NCBI GenBank assembly: GCA_030426125.1
Contig: JAUHZB010000006.1
Coordinates: 1 to 52,011 of the forward strand
DNA length: 52,011 bases
Source: a bacterium
GTDB lineage: Bacteria; Patescibacteriota; Saccharimonadia; Saccharimonadales; AWTP1-31
Reading direction: 5' to 3'
Below the pieces are notes generated by a model that was not told the DNA's origin, did no database searches, and was given only the letters and a program-made list of their open reading frames with translations. A program made the translations under genes and the position numbers. Below are positions 1 to 9,798 of this stretch, in pieces. How positions within the stretch are numbered: the stretch's first letter is position 1; each line of letters starts with the position of its first letter.

Positions 1-93
1 TTCTCTTAAAGTTATGTTATATTGTTATGCTTATCTGTTTGTATTGTAACATGTAGCTACTCATAAACGGGAGCAACTTCAGCTATACGCAGA

Positions 94-1377
94 TCATTTG
101 TCAGTTAGGGCTTCTACACCTGGTAATTTATTGCCAGACATAAGATCAAGACTAGCCCCACCGCCTGACGATACGTGATCAAAAGAGGAAACCAAACCTT
201 CGTTTTCGATGTAGCCGACCGTATCACCGCCACCTACCAGCGTATATGGCCTGTTGCCAAACTTACCAAGCAATGCATCTACTAATGTATCTGTGCCGTG
301 AGCAAAAGGCCCAACAGGACCTTGCAAGGAATCAACTTCTGTAACTCCCATGGCGCCGTTCCAGACTACTGTTCTGCTTAGCTGAGTTACTCCGGCAACA
401 AAGGCTCCACTAAACGGACCAATATCGAGAATCATTTCGTTGTCAGCAATTTCTGAAAAAGATTTTGCCGGTTTCTTGGGATAGCTTTCTACTTCAGCTA
501 TCACGTGAGCATCCCAGTCAACTATTCTTGTACTAGCAGTCTTATCCATCTTAGTGGCTACTACGCCGTCTTGGGGTATGTAGAATATAAAGCCGCGTTT
601 TTTGTTCTCAGCTTTGGCCTTTTCAATAATCTGCCTAGCGAAAGGAACGTCATCTTTGTCTACTAAGCTTTTACCCATTTTTATCCCCTTAGCACTAAGG
701 AATGTATTAGCCATAGCCCCACCGACTACCAACACATCAGCTAGTTTTATAAAGCGATTTAACACAGCAATTTTATCAGCTATTTTAGCCCCACCGACCA
801 CGGCCATCATCGGACGCTGTGGTTTATCCATGACCGCCTCAATAGTAGTAACTTCTTTGGCCAACAATAGGCCGGCTAAACTGGTAAGGTGTTTAGTAAC
901 AGCATCCGTTGAGGCGTGAGCCCTGTGAACCACACCAAACCCATCCTGAACAAAAACATCCCCGTAGCTAGCTAGTTGTTTAGCGAACTCTTTATCATTG
1001 GCCTTTTCCTGCTTGTAGTAGCGCAAGTTTTCCAGCAACATCACTTCACCAGGCTTCAGCTGATCGACTTGCTGTTTGGTATCCTCACCAATACAGTCAT
1101 CGACGAATTTAACTTCCTGGTCTAGTAATTTGCCGAGACGCTTGGCTACTGGACGCAGGCTAAATCGCTGATCTTTGTTAGCCTCCGGTCGGCCAAGATG
1201 CGATATTATTACTACCGCGCATTTTTGCTTTAACAGATATTCAATGGTTGGCAGTGACTGTTCAATCCGGTAATCATCGGTGATTTTACCGTTTTCTACA
1301 GGCACGTTATAGTCAGCTCTGAGTAATACTTTTTTTCCTTTTAGGTTATAGTCTTTTATTGTCTTTTTGCTAAACAT
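94..1377 (-). CDS. pgk: phosphoglycerate kinase
   Basis: Full-length PGK: KKVLLRADYNVPVENGKITDDYRI, GGAKIADKIAVL, NGAMGV, GGGDTVGYIE. Confidence 0.97.
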   Translation of the reverse strand: MFSKKTIKDYNLKGKKVLLRADYNVPVENGKITDDYRIEQSLPTIEYLLKQKCAVVIISHLGRPEANKDQRFSLRPVAKRLGKLLDQEVKFVDDCIGEDTKQQVDQLKPGEVMLLENLRYYKQEKANDKEFAKQLASYGDVFVQDGFGVVHRAHASTDAVTKHLTSLAGLLLAKEVTTIEAVMDKPQRPMMAVVGGAKIADKIAVLNRFIKLADVLVVGGAMANTFLSAKGIKMGKSLVDKDDVPFARQIIEKAKAENKKRGFIFYIPQDGVVATKMDKTASTRIVDWDAHVIAEVESYPKKPAKSFSEIADNEMILDIGPFSGAFVAGVTQLSRTVVWNGAMGVTEVDSLQGPVGPFAHGTDTLVDALLGKFGNRPYTLVGGGDTVGYIENEGLVSSFDHVSSGGGASLDLMSGNKLPGVEALTDK

Positions 1378-1404
1378 TTGCCACCCGCTTTTATTTAAAT
1401 AAAG

Positions 1405-2838
1405 TTAAAGAACTCGTACCTTTATTGTATCAGTAGTACCGACGACTCCTGGGTACTTACCAGAAACAGTCACCACAATATCGTGTTTTTTGAGCACCTT
1501 GTTACTATGCAACCAGTTGGTAAGTTTAGTAGCCGCTAATTTATCTGCCGGACGGTTGTAGCTTTTAACACCGTATACTACTGCCAATTGCTGAGCAGTA
1601 TGACTATTTGCGGTAACCGCAATTAGTGGGATATCTGAGCGACCAGCAGCTATCTGTAGCGCCGTATTACCGCTCTGGGTTTCAGCCACTATAGCTCGAG
1701 CATCTAGGTCGTTAGCCAACTTAATAACTACGTCACAAATTGCTGAGCTTAGAGGAGTTTCAGGGTTTAGGTTGTCGAAACTAACCGATACTGGATTTTC
1801 CCGCTGAACATGCAAAATGACCCGCTTCATAATCTCTACTGATTGAATGGGATATTTTCCACTAGCAGTCTCGTCGCTTAGCATCACACAGTCAGCCCCT
1901 AGCACTACTGCTGTAGCAATGTCCGATACTTCGGCTCTAGTCGGTTCTGGTACTTCGGTCATGCTGGCGAGCATCTGGGTAGCCACAATAGACGGAGTGT
2001 CATACTTTATGCCCAGCCCAATAATTTTTCTTTGCATTACCGGCACTGATTCTGGCTGAGTCTCAATAGCTAAATCTCCCCTAGCGACCATCACCATGTC
2101 GGCCTCTTCAATAATACCCTCGACATTCTCCACCGCTGACTTAGTCTCGATCTTAGCAATTACCTTAGCCTTGCTACCTAGGCTTTTAAGAATATTTCGG
2201 ATCTTTGTAATGTCTGAGGAATGTTGTACAAAACTTAGAGCAACGTAATCTAAATCCATATCCACGCCAGCGGTAATATCGCTACGGTCTTTTTTGGTAA
2301 TAATATCGCCCTTAAAATCGGTATCCGGTAGGTTGATGCCTTTTCTTTTTACTAATACTCCATCGTTTTGAGCTCTAACGTGCACAACCCCGTCTTTAAC
2401 AGAAGTAATAACAGTCCTAATTCGACCGTCGAATAACAGTAACTGTTCGCCTCTTTTTACCTTTTTGGAAATATCGTACTGCAGAGGTATGATGTCATCT
2501 CGTAGGTAGTCGGCGCCTTTTTTAAAGCGAAAGCTTTGCCCAGTTCGAATATTAATAATACCGTCAAAGTCACCAACTCTAATTTTTGGACCTTGCAAGT
2601 CCTGAATTATAGCTACTGGCTTTCCATATTCTTTACTGGCTTTTCTAATCCATTTAACAAACTTTGCATGGCTTTGATGATCACCATGGCTAAAGTTTAG
2701 TCTAAAGCCATTGGCGCCTGCCTTTAGCATCGCTAGCACCGACTTATAGCTATCGGTTGATGGCCCAACAGTTACTATGATCTTGGTTCGCTTAAAATCT
2801 TTAATCGGCACATTTGGCGTGCGTCCAGTTATATCCAT
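1405..2838 (-). CDS. pyk: pyruvate kinase
   Basis: KIIVTVGPSTDS, GANGFRLNFSHG, IQDLQGPKIRVG, MVARGDLAIE, ATQMLASM..PEPTRAEVSDIATAV. Confidence 0.97.
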   Translation of the reverse strand: MDITGRTPNVPIKDFKRTKIIVTVGPSTDSYKSVLAMLKAGANGFRLNFSHGDHQSHAKFVKWIRKASKEYGKPVAIIQDLQGPKIRVGDFDGIINIRTGQSFRFKKGADYLRDDIIPLQYDISKKVKRGEQLLLFDGRIRTVITSVKDGVVHVRAQNDGVLVKRKGINLPDTDFKGDIITKKDRSDITAGVDMDLDYVALSFVQHSSDITKIRNILKSLGSKAKVIAKIETKSAVENVEGIIEEADMVMVARGDLAIETQPESVPVMQRKIIGLGIKYDTPSIVATQMLASMTEVPEPTRAEVSDIATAVVLGADCVMLSDETASGKYPIQSVEIMKRVILHVQRENPVSVSFDNLNPETPLSSAICDVVIKLANDLDARAIVAETQSGNTALQIAAGRSDIPLIAVTANSHTAQQLAVVYGVKSYNRPADKLAATKLTNWLHSNKVLKKHDIVVTVSGKYPGVVGTTDTIKVRVL

Positions 2839-2959
2839 ATCATATATATTCTAAATGATTATGCTTAGATTAACCAACTCTAAATGACCAACCAGCACTA
2901 TCAGCAATATGCGCTGAACAACATCGCCGCTAAACTATCGACCGCCAGATCCTTAGGCT

Positions 2960-4210
2960 TTAGCTTTTTTTGGGCTTTTTAGCTGCCTTTTTCGAGTTTG
3001 GAGTTGGAGGTTGTAAACCGAACATTTCACTTAGCAAGGCACCAAGACCAAATATTCCAGATAATACTACTACAAAGAAACCGATAATTGGCAGAACACT
3101 AAGTACAACAAGTAGTAAAGCACCGACTAACATTACTAGCATCTGTGATTGACCCTTGCTCCAGACTTTTCTACCGATTGAGTAGGCAAATGTTGGGCCA
3201 GACAACATTAACAGCACTAACCAGGCCAGTATGCCTAGAATTGCTAGTGGAATACCAACTACAGTTGCAAGTAACACACCAATAAGAACCGGGCCTAGGA
3301 ATATTCCAGCCAGACCAATAAGGAAGGTTTTGCCAGGATTAATTGCAATCCGACTATCTGTCGCTGAAAACAACCCTGGGAATAGCAAGACTAATACTAA
3401 GGCTAATATGGTCACCGCGAATAGCAGGTAAAGAACACCTATTGGCATAAATGCATTATTTACGTCTTTGTTTACTTCCGGTTGCAATCTGGTAATTTCG
3501 CCGTTAACCTCTGCTCGGTCTTGACGATCTAAGTCATTAGCACTAGTAAACTCAATGTCTCCGCCGACTCTTGCATCGGAGGTAAGTCTAAGATTCTCGA
3601 CATCACCGTTAATATTTCGTTTAACTTCACTGCTAAGCGTTACATTCTGACCAGCTACGGCTAAGTCTCTGCCGATAGGGCCATTTAGACTAATATCCTG
3701 TCCAGCAAGAAGAGCGTCCTGCTCGACTTTGGTCTGACTGTCGATTGTAAGGCTTTGACCAACAGCTCCAACCTTTTCAAGCATTGGGCTATCTATATTA
3801 ACCGTTTGACCAGCTAGCTTAACACTGCCCTCAACCTCCCCGGAGACGCGCAGCGTTTGGGCAGCGCAGAAAATATCGCCATTTACTGTACCCGACACTG
3901 AAACATTCATTCCGGCGCAATATACATCACCGTTAACTGTTCCAGCAATATCTATATTTCGACCAGCAGTAAACAATACTGAGTCAACCGTTTCGCCCTT
4001 AGCTACCGTTATATTGTCTCCCGATCGCACCGACTCAGCTAAACCACTGGCTGACACAAATATAAGTGAGCCGATAACCAGCAGTCCGGCTATTAATAAA
4101 TTCTTTCGCACGAAAACCCTCCACGTTTTATTACTAAATATACTAAAATTATACACCATCGAATGCAGCCAGTCGAAAAGGATAAAAATCATACTAAGAA
4201 ACATATTCAT
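2960..4210 (-). CDS. bactofilin/polymer-forming-like membrane protein with C-terminal TM helices
   Basis: Signal/TM N-terminus, beta-helix-like repeats (GTVNGDVYCAG..GTVNGDIFCAAQTLRVSGEVEGSVKLAG), several C-terminal TM segments. Confidence 0.75.
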   Translation of the reverse strand: MNMFLSMIFILFDWLHSMVYNFSIFSNKTWRVFVRKNLLIAGLLVIGSLIFVSASGLAESVRSGDNITVAKGETVDSVLFTAGRNIDIAGTVNGDVYCAGMNVSVSGTVNGDIFCAAQTLRVSGEVEGSVKLAGQTVNIDSPMLEKVGAVGQSLTIDSQTKVEQDALLAGQDISLNGPIGRDLAVAGQNVTLSSEVKRNINGDVENLRLTSDARVGGDIEFTSANDLDRQDRAEVNGEITRLQPEVNKDVNNAFMPIGVLYLLFAVTILALVLVLLFPGLFSATDSRIAINPGKTFLIGLAGIFLGPVLIGVLLATVVGIPLAILGILAWLVLLMLSGPTFAYSIGRKVWSKGQSQMLVMLVGALLLVVLSVLPIIGFFVVVLSGIFGLGALLSEMFGLQPPTPNSKKAAKKPKKS

Positions 4211-4244
4211 AGCTATATATACACTTACCTGATAATATTAAACT

Positions 4245-4553
4245 ATGGATGTAAATAGAGGCATTGAAGTTGGGCTAGAAAATATCCCGAGAACGAAAGT
4301 AGACCGCCTTGAAGAATTAACCGAAACACGGTGGCAAGAGCTGGCAAACTGCGTTGAATCCGATCCAAATATATTTTTTCCAGAAAATAAAAAAGATGAT
4401 AGAGAAGCTAAAGAAATTTGTAAACAGTGTGATGTTCGTACCGAATGCTTAGAATTTTCTTTACAAACCAATCAGGAGGTTGGTATTTGGGGTGGCAAAA
4501 ATGAGGATGAGAGACGTAGAATGCGTAGGCAACTAAGGGTCAGTGGTATTTAA
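4245..4553 (+). CDS. WhiB-like Fe-S transcriptional regulator
   Basis: Four-Cys pattern: ANC...CKQCDVRTEC (C-x2-C-x5-C) followed by VGIWGG and a basic tail DERRRMRRQLR. Confidence 0.85.
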   Translation: MDVNRGIEVGLENIPRTKVDRLEELTETRWQELANCVESDPNIFFPENKKDDREAKEICKQCDVRTECLEFSLQTNQEVGIWGGKNEDERRRMRRQLRVSGI

Positions 4554-4626
4554 TCGCTATTTATTTTCATATGAGTTCAATTCACGAAGTGTTCTTCTGC
4601 GCTATGCGACAATTATGAAATATTGA

Positions 4627-5034
4627 TTAATCTAATGCATATGCTGTGATCAAGAATTCACCATCAGTTTTTTCGATGCTTATTGAGAGTAATTTAGATT
4701 TTTCACTAACTTCCTCGATAAATTCCTGAGTTGTAATATAGCTATTTCCAGACTGATAGGTTTGAACTACCCCTGGTTGAAGATTAAGTTCATCAATTAT
4801 CTCTAACTCTTCACTAAAATCAGATAAAGGTTTCGCGTCCTGTAAAGCCTTAGGTAGCTGTTGATGTGCCTCTTTAATGTTATCTTCAGCTATTAATGAA
4901 CTAAACTCGATACTTTTTGAAAGGGCTTGTTCTCGGTCCTTATTAGTGAAATATCTATTTAGGTACCAACCAGCAGCAAACATTCCTACTAGTATTGATA
5001 TTGTGACTATTATGTATATTGTTTTTTTTAGCAT
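4627..5034 (-). CDS. hypothetical protein, N-terminal TM anchor
   Basis: Intact ORF; MLKKTIYIIVTISILVGMFAAGWYLNRYF anchor. Confidence 0.6.
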   Translation of the reverse strand: MLKKTIYIIVTISILVGMFAAGWYLNRYFTNKDREQALSKSIEFSSLIAEDNIKEAHQQLPKALQDAKPLSDFSEELEIIDELNLQPGVVQTYQSGNSYITTQEFIEEVSEKSKLLSISIEKTDGEFLITAYALD

Positions 5035-5063
5035 TTGTTAGCTCTCTTTCATTAATTATTATG

Positions 5064-6884
5064 TTATTCATTACGGATTCGATGAATTCTTTTAATCTTA
5101 TTGGGAGGATCAAATGTATATACAGAAATAGTTGGGATATCTCTCATGTAGTCTGACTTTGAAATAATGTCTTGGAAAGTCCATTTAATGTATAACCACC
5201 TTGATCTGGCTGCTACGGAAAAATACGCTATGTTGCAATGACCTTTTGATATACGCTTATCAAAAGACCATCCGGGTGTAAAGCCATTATTTTCGCCAGC
5301 CCGGAGAAGTTGACATTTCCCAACTCTCACAGTCTTACGTAATTGATCTGACTTTGCCTGTAGTGTAGCATTCGCTAACCATCTCTGTTGTGCTTGTACC
5401 GTGTTATTATGAGCATTCATTTTTTGCTGCAAAGCTTCTAGTAAATCGTTGCCTCTTTGAGCATAGAAAAATGCACAATCTTTCTGTCCATTTGCTACCA
5501 TTTCGCGATCTAATCTTGCTTTATTCTGAACATAGTAAACATCGTTTGCATGGGCAGTTGGCTTCCATACAGGACAACCTTTAATTGATTGCGATGCAAC
5601 ATCTCTAACGTTCCTAAAAGCATTATTTATTCTTTGCTTCGATGAGGCGTATGCTAACCAAAATTTATGACAGTCAGCAGGATACTTTTTTCCTTGATTG
5701 TTTACACCATTCTTGTATTGATTCATTCCGGCGTCACCGGAAGCTGTAGGGCAAGCATCATTACCAATAACACCATCAGATCCTGAAATTGCTACTGCTG
5801 TTTGTATTGGCTTGGAATTTGTACTGGGTTTATTCTTATTCATGGCATAGCCAATCCACTTCTCGTGACAAGATTTTGGATATTTCTTACCTTGGTTATT
5901 TACACCATTCTTGTATTGATTTAAGCCAGCGTCACCGGCAGCTGTTGGACAAGCATCATTACCGATTTTATCATTTGCGCTACTACTAGGTGCAGTCGTT
6001 GTTTGCTTAGCCGCATCCTGGTGTTTCTTTATTTGTTCTTGTTGAGTTTTAGCTGTTTCCTGTTTCTGTTGTTCTGTTTGTTGCTGGTTGATTGTTTTTT
6101 CTAGGTTTTCTCTTTGAATCTTACACCTATCACTAATAAAATTGGCCTCAATTGAACAATCATATGGATTAGGAGTAGTTACTGTTTTATCACCCTCTTT
6201 GTTAACAACTTGGTAATTTGGCTTATAGGCGTAGAAAGCTACGTACGGTGCCAGGTCATCCTTCTTCCAGCCGTTAGCTTTGCCTTTATCTTGGGCTAGT
6301 ACTCTTAATACCCATGCTCCATCGGTCGAGAAAATCGGCTGAGTATGATTTCCAGCCCTGGTCAATCGATAAACTGGCACCGTACCACCCGGCCTGGTGT
6401 CTTTAGTCCAAGCGTAAAATGCTACCCCTCCACTTTTTACCTTGCCTTTGTACTTGGCTTCTTTAGTGCTCTTCTGCTTCGGTGTAACCCAATCGTGATA
6501 GGTAGCTTCGGCGTTATGGACACGAGTTATGGGGACTGCTTTTTTGTAAGCATGCGCTGGTGCTCTAAATACTGTTCCATAATATACCCCCCACCCTCTA
6601 GAGCCTAAGTCCTTAGGTTCTGAGCCACGCGAGAGAATAGTGTCAGTACTACTTGCAACCTGATCTACATCACATATAGGAACGCCATCTTGTTTTTGAC
6701 AGTTATTAGGTGCTGCCTGACTGAAAACTAGAACACTAGCGCCAACTACGGATATAGCTAGTATTACTAATAAGCTTAGTAAAGGTTTCCTTTTGCTAAC
6801 CAGCAAGAAACTGAGTTTTTTGTTTTTTGCTTGGTTTACCCCACTTCGGGAACCTTGTTTGTTGTTTTGTTTTGTTTTTGGCAT
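5064..6884 (-). CDS. secreted/anchored surface protein with DUF5648-like region and two Cys-containing repeats
   Basis: Basic N-terminus + TM; VPVYRLTRAGNHTQPIFST..GW..VAFYAYKP resembles DUF5648 repeats (from memory); two copies of NDACPTAxGDAGxNQYKNGVNNQGKKYPxxCHxxWxxYA. Confidence 0.65.
   Translation of the reverse strand: MPKTKQNNKQGSRSGVNQAKNKKLSFLLVSKRKPLLSLLVILAISVVGASVLVFSQAAPNNCQKQDGVPICDVDQVASSTDTILSRGSEPKDLGSRGWGVYYGTVFRAPAHAYKKAVPITRVHNAEATYHDWVTPKQKSTKEAKYKGKVKSGGVAFYAWTKDTRPGGTVPVYRLTRAGNHTQPIFSTDGAWVLRVLAQDKGKANGWKKDDLAPYVAFYAYKPNYQVVNKEGDKTVTTPNPYDCSIEANFISDRCKIQRENLEKTINQQQTEQQKQETAKTQQEQIKKHQDAAKQTTTAPSSSANDKIGNDACPTAAGDAGLNQYKNGVNNQGKKYPKSCHEKWIGYAMNKNKPSTNSKPIQTAVAISGSDGVIGNDACPTASGDAGMNQYKNGVNNQGKKYPADCHKFWLAYASSKQRINNAFRNVRDVASQSIKGCPVWKPTAHANDVYYVQNKARLDREMVANGQKDCAFFYAQRGNDLLEALQQKMNAHNNTVQAQQRWLANATLQAKSDQLRKTVRVGKCQLLRAGENNGFTPGWSFDKRISKGHCNIAYFSVAARSRWLYIKWTFQDIISKSDYMRDIPTISVYTFDPPNKIKRIHRIRNE
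5665..5968 (-). repeat. Duplicated ~107 bp segment inside the 5064..6884 CDS (copies ~5665-5771 and ~5862-5968)
   Basis: Near-identical DNA, e.g. caccattcttgtattgatt...gcgtcaccgg.agctgt.gg.caagcatcattacc in both. Confidence 0.85.
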
Positions 6885-6921
6885 TATTTATTTTGCCTTT
6901 GTTTAATTGATTATGCTTAGG

Positions 6922-6950
6922 ATTGTATTAGCATGTAATGCTAATGTCAA
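6922..6950 (-). promoter_or_regulatory. Sigma70-type promoter whose 17-bp spacer is a palindrome
   Basis: Minus strand TTGACA-TTAGCATTACATGCTAA-TACAAT; spacer is TTAGCAT/ATGCTAA arms around TAC. Confidence 0.75.
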
Positions 6951-6980
6951 ATAACACAACAATTTAATTTATTATCATCT

Positions 6981-8471
6981 TTATAGTGCAAGACTAAATT
7001 CAAGTACTTGAGTGTCTTGTCCTTGACTAGCCGACAGAGTATATCCCTTAGAATTAATTACGTAGCTCTGCCCGCTCCTACTAGCTTGGATAAACGGCCT
7101 AGCGTTTCTAACCGCTTGAAATACTGCCATTCTTTTGGCTAGTAAATGGTAATTACTTTCAGATTTAAGCAAGGATAATGACGCTGGGTTTAATAATATA
7201 TCTGCACCATTATCTACAAGCTGTTTGTAGCTAGCGGTAGTAATAACCCCACTGCATGGCAGTGCACCATAACTGATACTTTTATCCTCAAAATTTCTTA
7301 TTGGTGTATTGCCTGGTTCTAGCTTGTATGAATATTTATAGAGATCATTGTATTCTTGCTTTCCGATCAAGCTAAACAAACTTGAAGTTACATAAGGCAA
7401 ATATTCGCCACCTGGTACCAATCTGCGCTTGGCTACTGAATATACCTCCGTTCCGGTTTTGTCGATAAATACTAAAATATTTTGTGCATCGGGGGATTTA
7501 CCTTCTAGTTTGGTAGTCACTATTAGACCCCTATCACTTAATTTGCCTAGCACCTGCTGGTATCTATTGTTCTGTTGAAGCTCGGAATACTCAGGCAGGA
7601 CTAATAAATCTATGTCCTTAGGCAATGAATCAACATTGGCTGGATTAGCCATAGTATCCTGTTCATTTAAATGGATGGCTGCCATATTAATCTTGCTTAA
7701 TCCGGAGGTTTGCTTGTTTAGATCAATACCATAACCTAGCCCAACAACCAACAAGAATATGGCAAATAATGTGCCGGCGAATATATACTGCTTTCTTATA
7801 GCAACTAAATATACTGCTAAGGCGCCGAAACAGACAATCAGACTTAGCCCGTAAAAGCCGAGTAGGCGTGAAGAAAATACCATCGACGTACTACTAGCAA
7901 TACTGCAGATCCCAGCAAAATTGTTCTGGTACCCAATACTACCACCTGGACCATAGCTAATTACCGAAAAGAACCAACCATTGACTATCTCGCAGGCGAC
8001 CCATAAAAAAGGAAAAGCCAGCAACCTGTAGTCTGGCTTCTTTATCCAAAAACCCATAAGTGGCAACAACATAAACCCGAGTGATGTAAACATACTGGTT
8101 ATCATCCAAGCACTTACTACTGCATATGAAGAAAACCAACCTGATACTAGGAACTGCCAGTTAGCAGGCTCAATACTTAAGAAAAATGAGTAAGCGAACA
8201 AGCTAATAACCAGTCCGCTTAGATAGAAATCAAGAAGTGCCCTCTTTTTATTTACCTTATATATATTGTGAAGATAGTAAATAAAAGGAAGTAGTCCGAC
8301 CAGTATCGACCATTCCAGCCCTGGAACTATAAAATTCAACCCAATGACTAAACTCCCCCCATATAACAGATAGCTTTGAAGGTGAGTGCAACCAACAAAC
8401 ATCTTCAATCCAATTTGGAGCCTAGAACCTATTGTATTTAGTCTATCCATATTGTCGGTATTGTATATCAC
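6981..8471 (-). CDS. apolipoprotein N-acyltransferase-like membrane protein (CN-hydrolase domain)
   Basis: Multi-TM N-terminus; nitrilase triad candidates LLVLPEYSE / AKRRLVPGGEYLPY / GALPCSGVI. Alternative start at internal Met8 (8450). Confidence 0.8.
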   Translation of the reverse strand: MIYNTDNMDRLNTIGSRLQIGLKMFVGCTHLQSYLLYGGSLVIGLNFIVPGLEWSILVGLLPFIYYLHNIYKVNKKRALLDFYLSGLVISLFAYSFFLSIEPANWQFLVSGWFSSYAVVSAWMITSMFTSLGFMLLPLMGFWIKKPDYRLLAFPFLWVACEIVNGWFFSVISYGPGGSIGYQNNFAGICSIASSTSMVFSSRLLGFYGLSLIVCFGALAVYLVAIRKQYIFAGTLFAIFLLVVGLGYGIDLNKQTSGLSKINMAAIHLNEQDTMANPANVDSLPKDIDLLVLPEYSELQQNNRYQQVLGKLSDRGLIVTTKLEGKSPDAQNILVFIDKTGTEVYSVAKRRLVPGGEYLPYVTSSLFSLIGKQEYNDLYKYSYKLEPGNTPIRNFEDKSISYGALPCSGVITTASYKQLVDNGADILLNPASLSLLKSESNYHLLAKRMAVFQAVRNARPFIQASRSGQSYVINSKGYTLSASQGQDTQVLEFSLAL

Positions 8472-8559
8472 CCATTGAAAGTACTACAAATAGCTAATGT
8501 TTCATTAATGTGGTACAATAGTTGCAATAATTCGTATTAAATAGTATAATATAGTTATT

Positions 8560-8868
8560 ATGTCAATCTACACAATGTCGTGCGAACAGCATACTGAACA
8601 TCGCATCCATAGCGATGATACTACTCTAGTTGTCGTTCAACCCCCTATCGATCCTGAAAATGTCGTCACGCACCCAGAATATGGCGAAGGCACAGCTTAC
8701 ATAACTGCGAAATGCCCGGGATCAAATGATGAGATATTGCAAAGAATCGTAGAATCACAAGTTATGTTTGAAGTACTAAAAGTTACTGAAGTAGACATTC
8801 AATTCATCCATCTTGATAAAATCATTGACTTCCCAAAGATAGAAGTTGGGCAGCACCAAGTAAATTAA
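8560..8868 (+). CDS. hypothetical protein
   Basis: 102-aa ORF with strong promoter TTGCAA(8522)-N17-TATAAT(8545) directly upstream. Confidence 0.65.
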   Translation: MSIYTMSCEQHTEHRIHSDDTTLVVVQPPIDPENVVTHPEYGEGTAYITAKCPGSNDEILQRIVESQVMFEVLKVTEVDIQFIHLDKIIDFPKIEVGQHQVN

Positions 8869-8934
8869 TCTAGATTGATTTCTGTGAAGAATATAATAGG
8901 TGAAGCTCACTTGCCTTCGAATAAAATTAGCAGA

Positions 8935-9753
8935 TCAGTAATTTAACGTATAGTCAACGACTTCCCAGGAATTGTTTTGCTTATTGAAATAAAGCAAACC
9001 ATAGAAATCTTGATCTGAATAGTTGGCTGTGTAGCTAATGGTTCCTTGATCTGGGTTGCTCGACTTCCATGTATCTCTTTTGATATTTATCGTGGCTTCA
9101 GGGGGCACAACACTAGTATCAGTCGCAATGTACTGATTATTATAAATACCTTCACTTTCGATCGATTTTATAGCCGTACAAACGCCTTGAGGCATATTCT
9201 CAACCCCACAATGTTTTGACTTGGTGGCCGACGGGGAACTTGAGTTGTTATTATTCTTTGGCCCATCCGATGACTTATTCTGAGTCTGAGAAAGTCCACT
9301 ATTGTCATTATTATTTGCCTCTTCGGACAATGGCGCCTTATTCGAGTCAACTTTTTCAGTTAACTCATTTGTTTCGGACGAAACTGAGCCGGAATCTTCC
9401 GAGTTACGATCTTTTAAAGCCATCCCTGCAACAATTAAGACTACAGCTAGCAATATAGCAACGAAAATAATAAGCATGCGTTTGCGTAATTTTTGACGCT
9501 TTTGATTTTTTTCAACGCTTGTTGCGGATATTATCGGTTGCTGAGATACATCAACAGATGGTTGATTATTCTTTGAGTCAACTAGATGACTATTATTAAT
9601 ATTATCTGGAGGTTGTTCAGGATTATTAGGCATGGGACTATTTGCTGTAGGTGCGCTCTGATTATTCGCTAAATTTTGCCCCAAGCTTGATTCAACACCC
9701 GGAGATATCGTATGATCAGTGTCTTTTGGACTAAAGTTTTCAGAATTACTCAT
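8935..9753 (-). CDS. hypothetical membrane-anchored protein with Asn/Ser-rich regions
   Basis: Cytosolic N-terminus, TM (MLIIFVAILLAVVLIVAGMAL), low-complexity linker, folded C-terminus. Confidence 0.7.
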   Translation of the reverse strand: MSNSENFSPKDTDHTISPGVESSLGQNLANNQSAPTANSPMPNNPEQPPDNINNSHLVDSKNNQPSVDVSQQPIISATSVEKNQKRQKLRKRMLIIFVAILLAVVLIVAGMALKDRNSEDSGSVSSETNELTEKVDSNKAPLSEEANNNDNSGLSQTQNKSSDGPKNNNNSSSPSATKSKHCGVENMPQGVCTAIKSIESEGIYNNQYIATDTSVVPPEATINIKRDTWKSSNPDQGTISYTANYSDQDFYGLLYFNKQNNSWEVVDYTLNY

Positions 9754-9798
9754 ACGGCAATACTGTTACCTTTATCTACAAGATACCGGCTTACGTGT

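Noticed and set aside
602-919. 105-aa plus-strand ORF
   Set aside because: Antisense within pgk.
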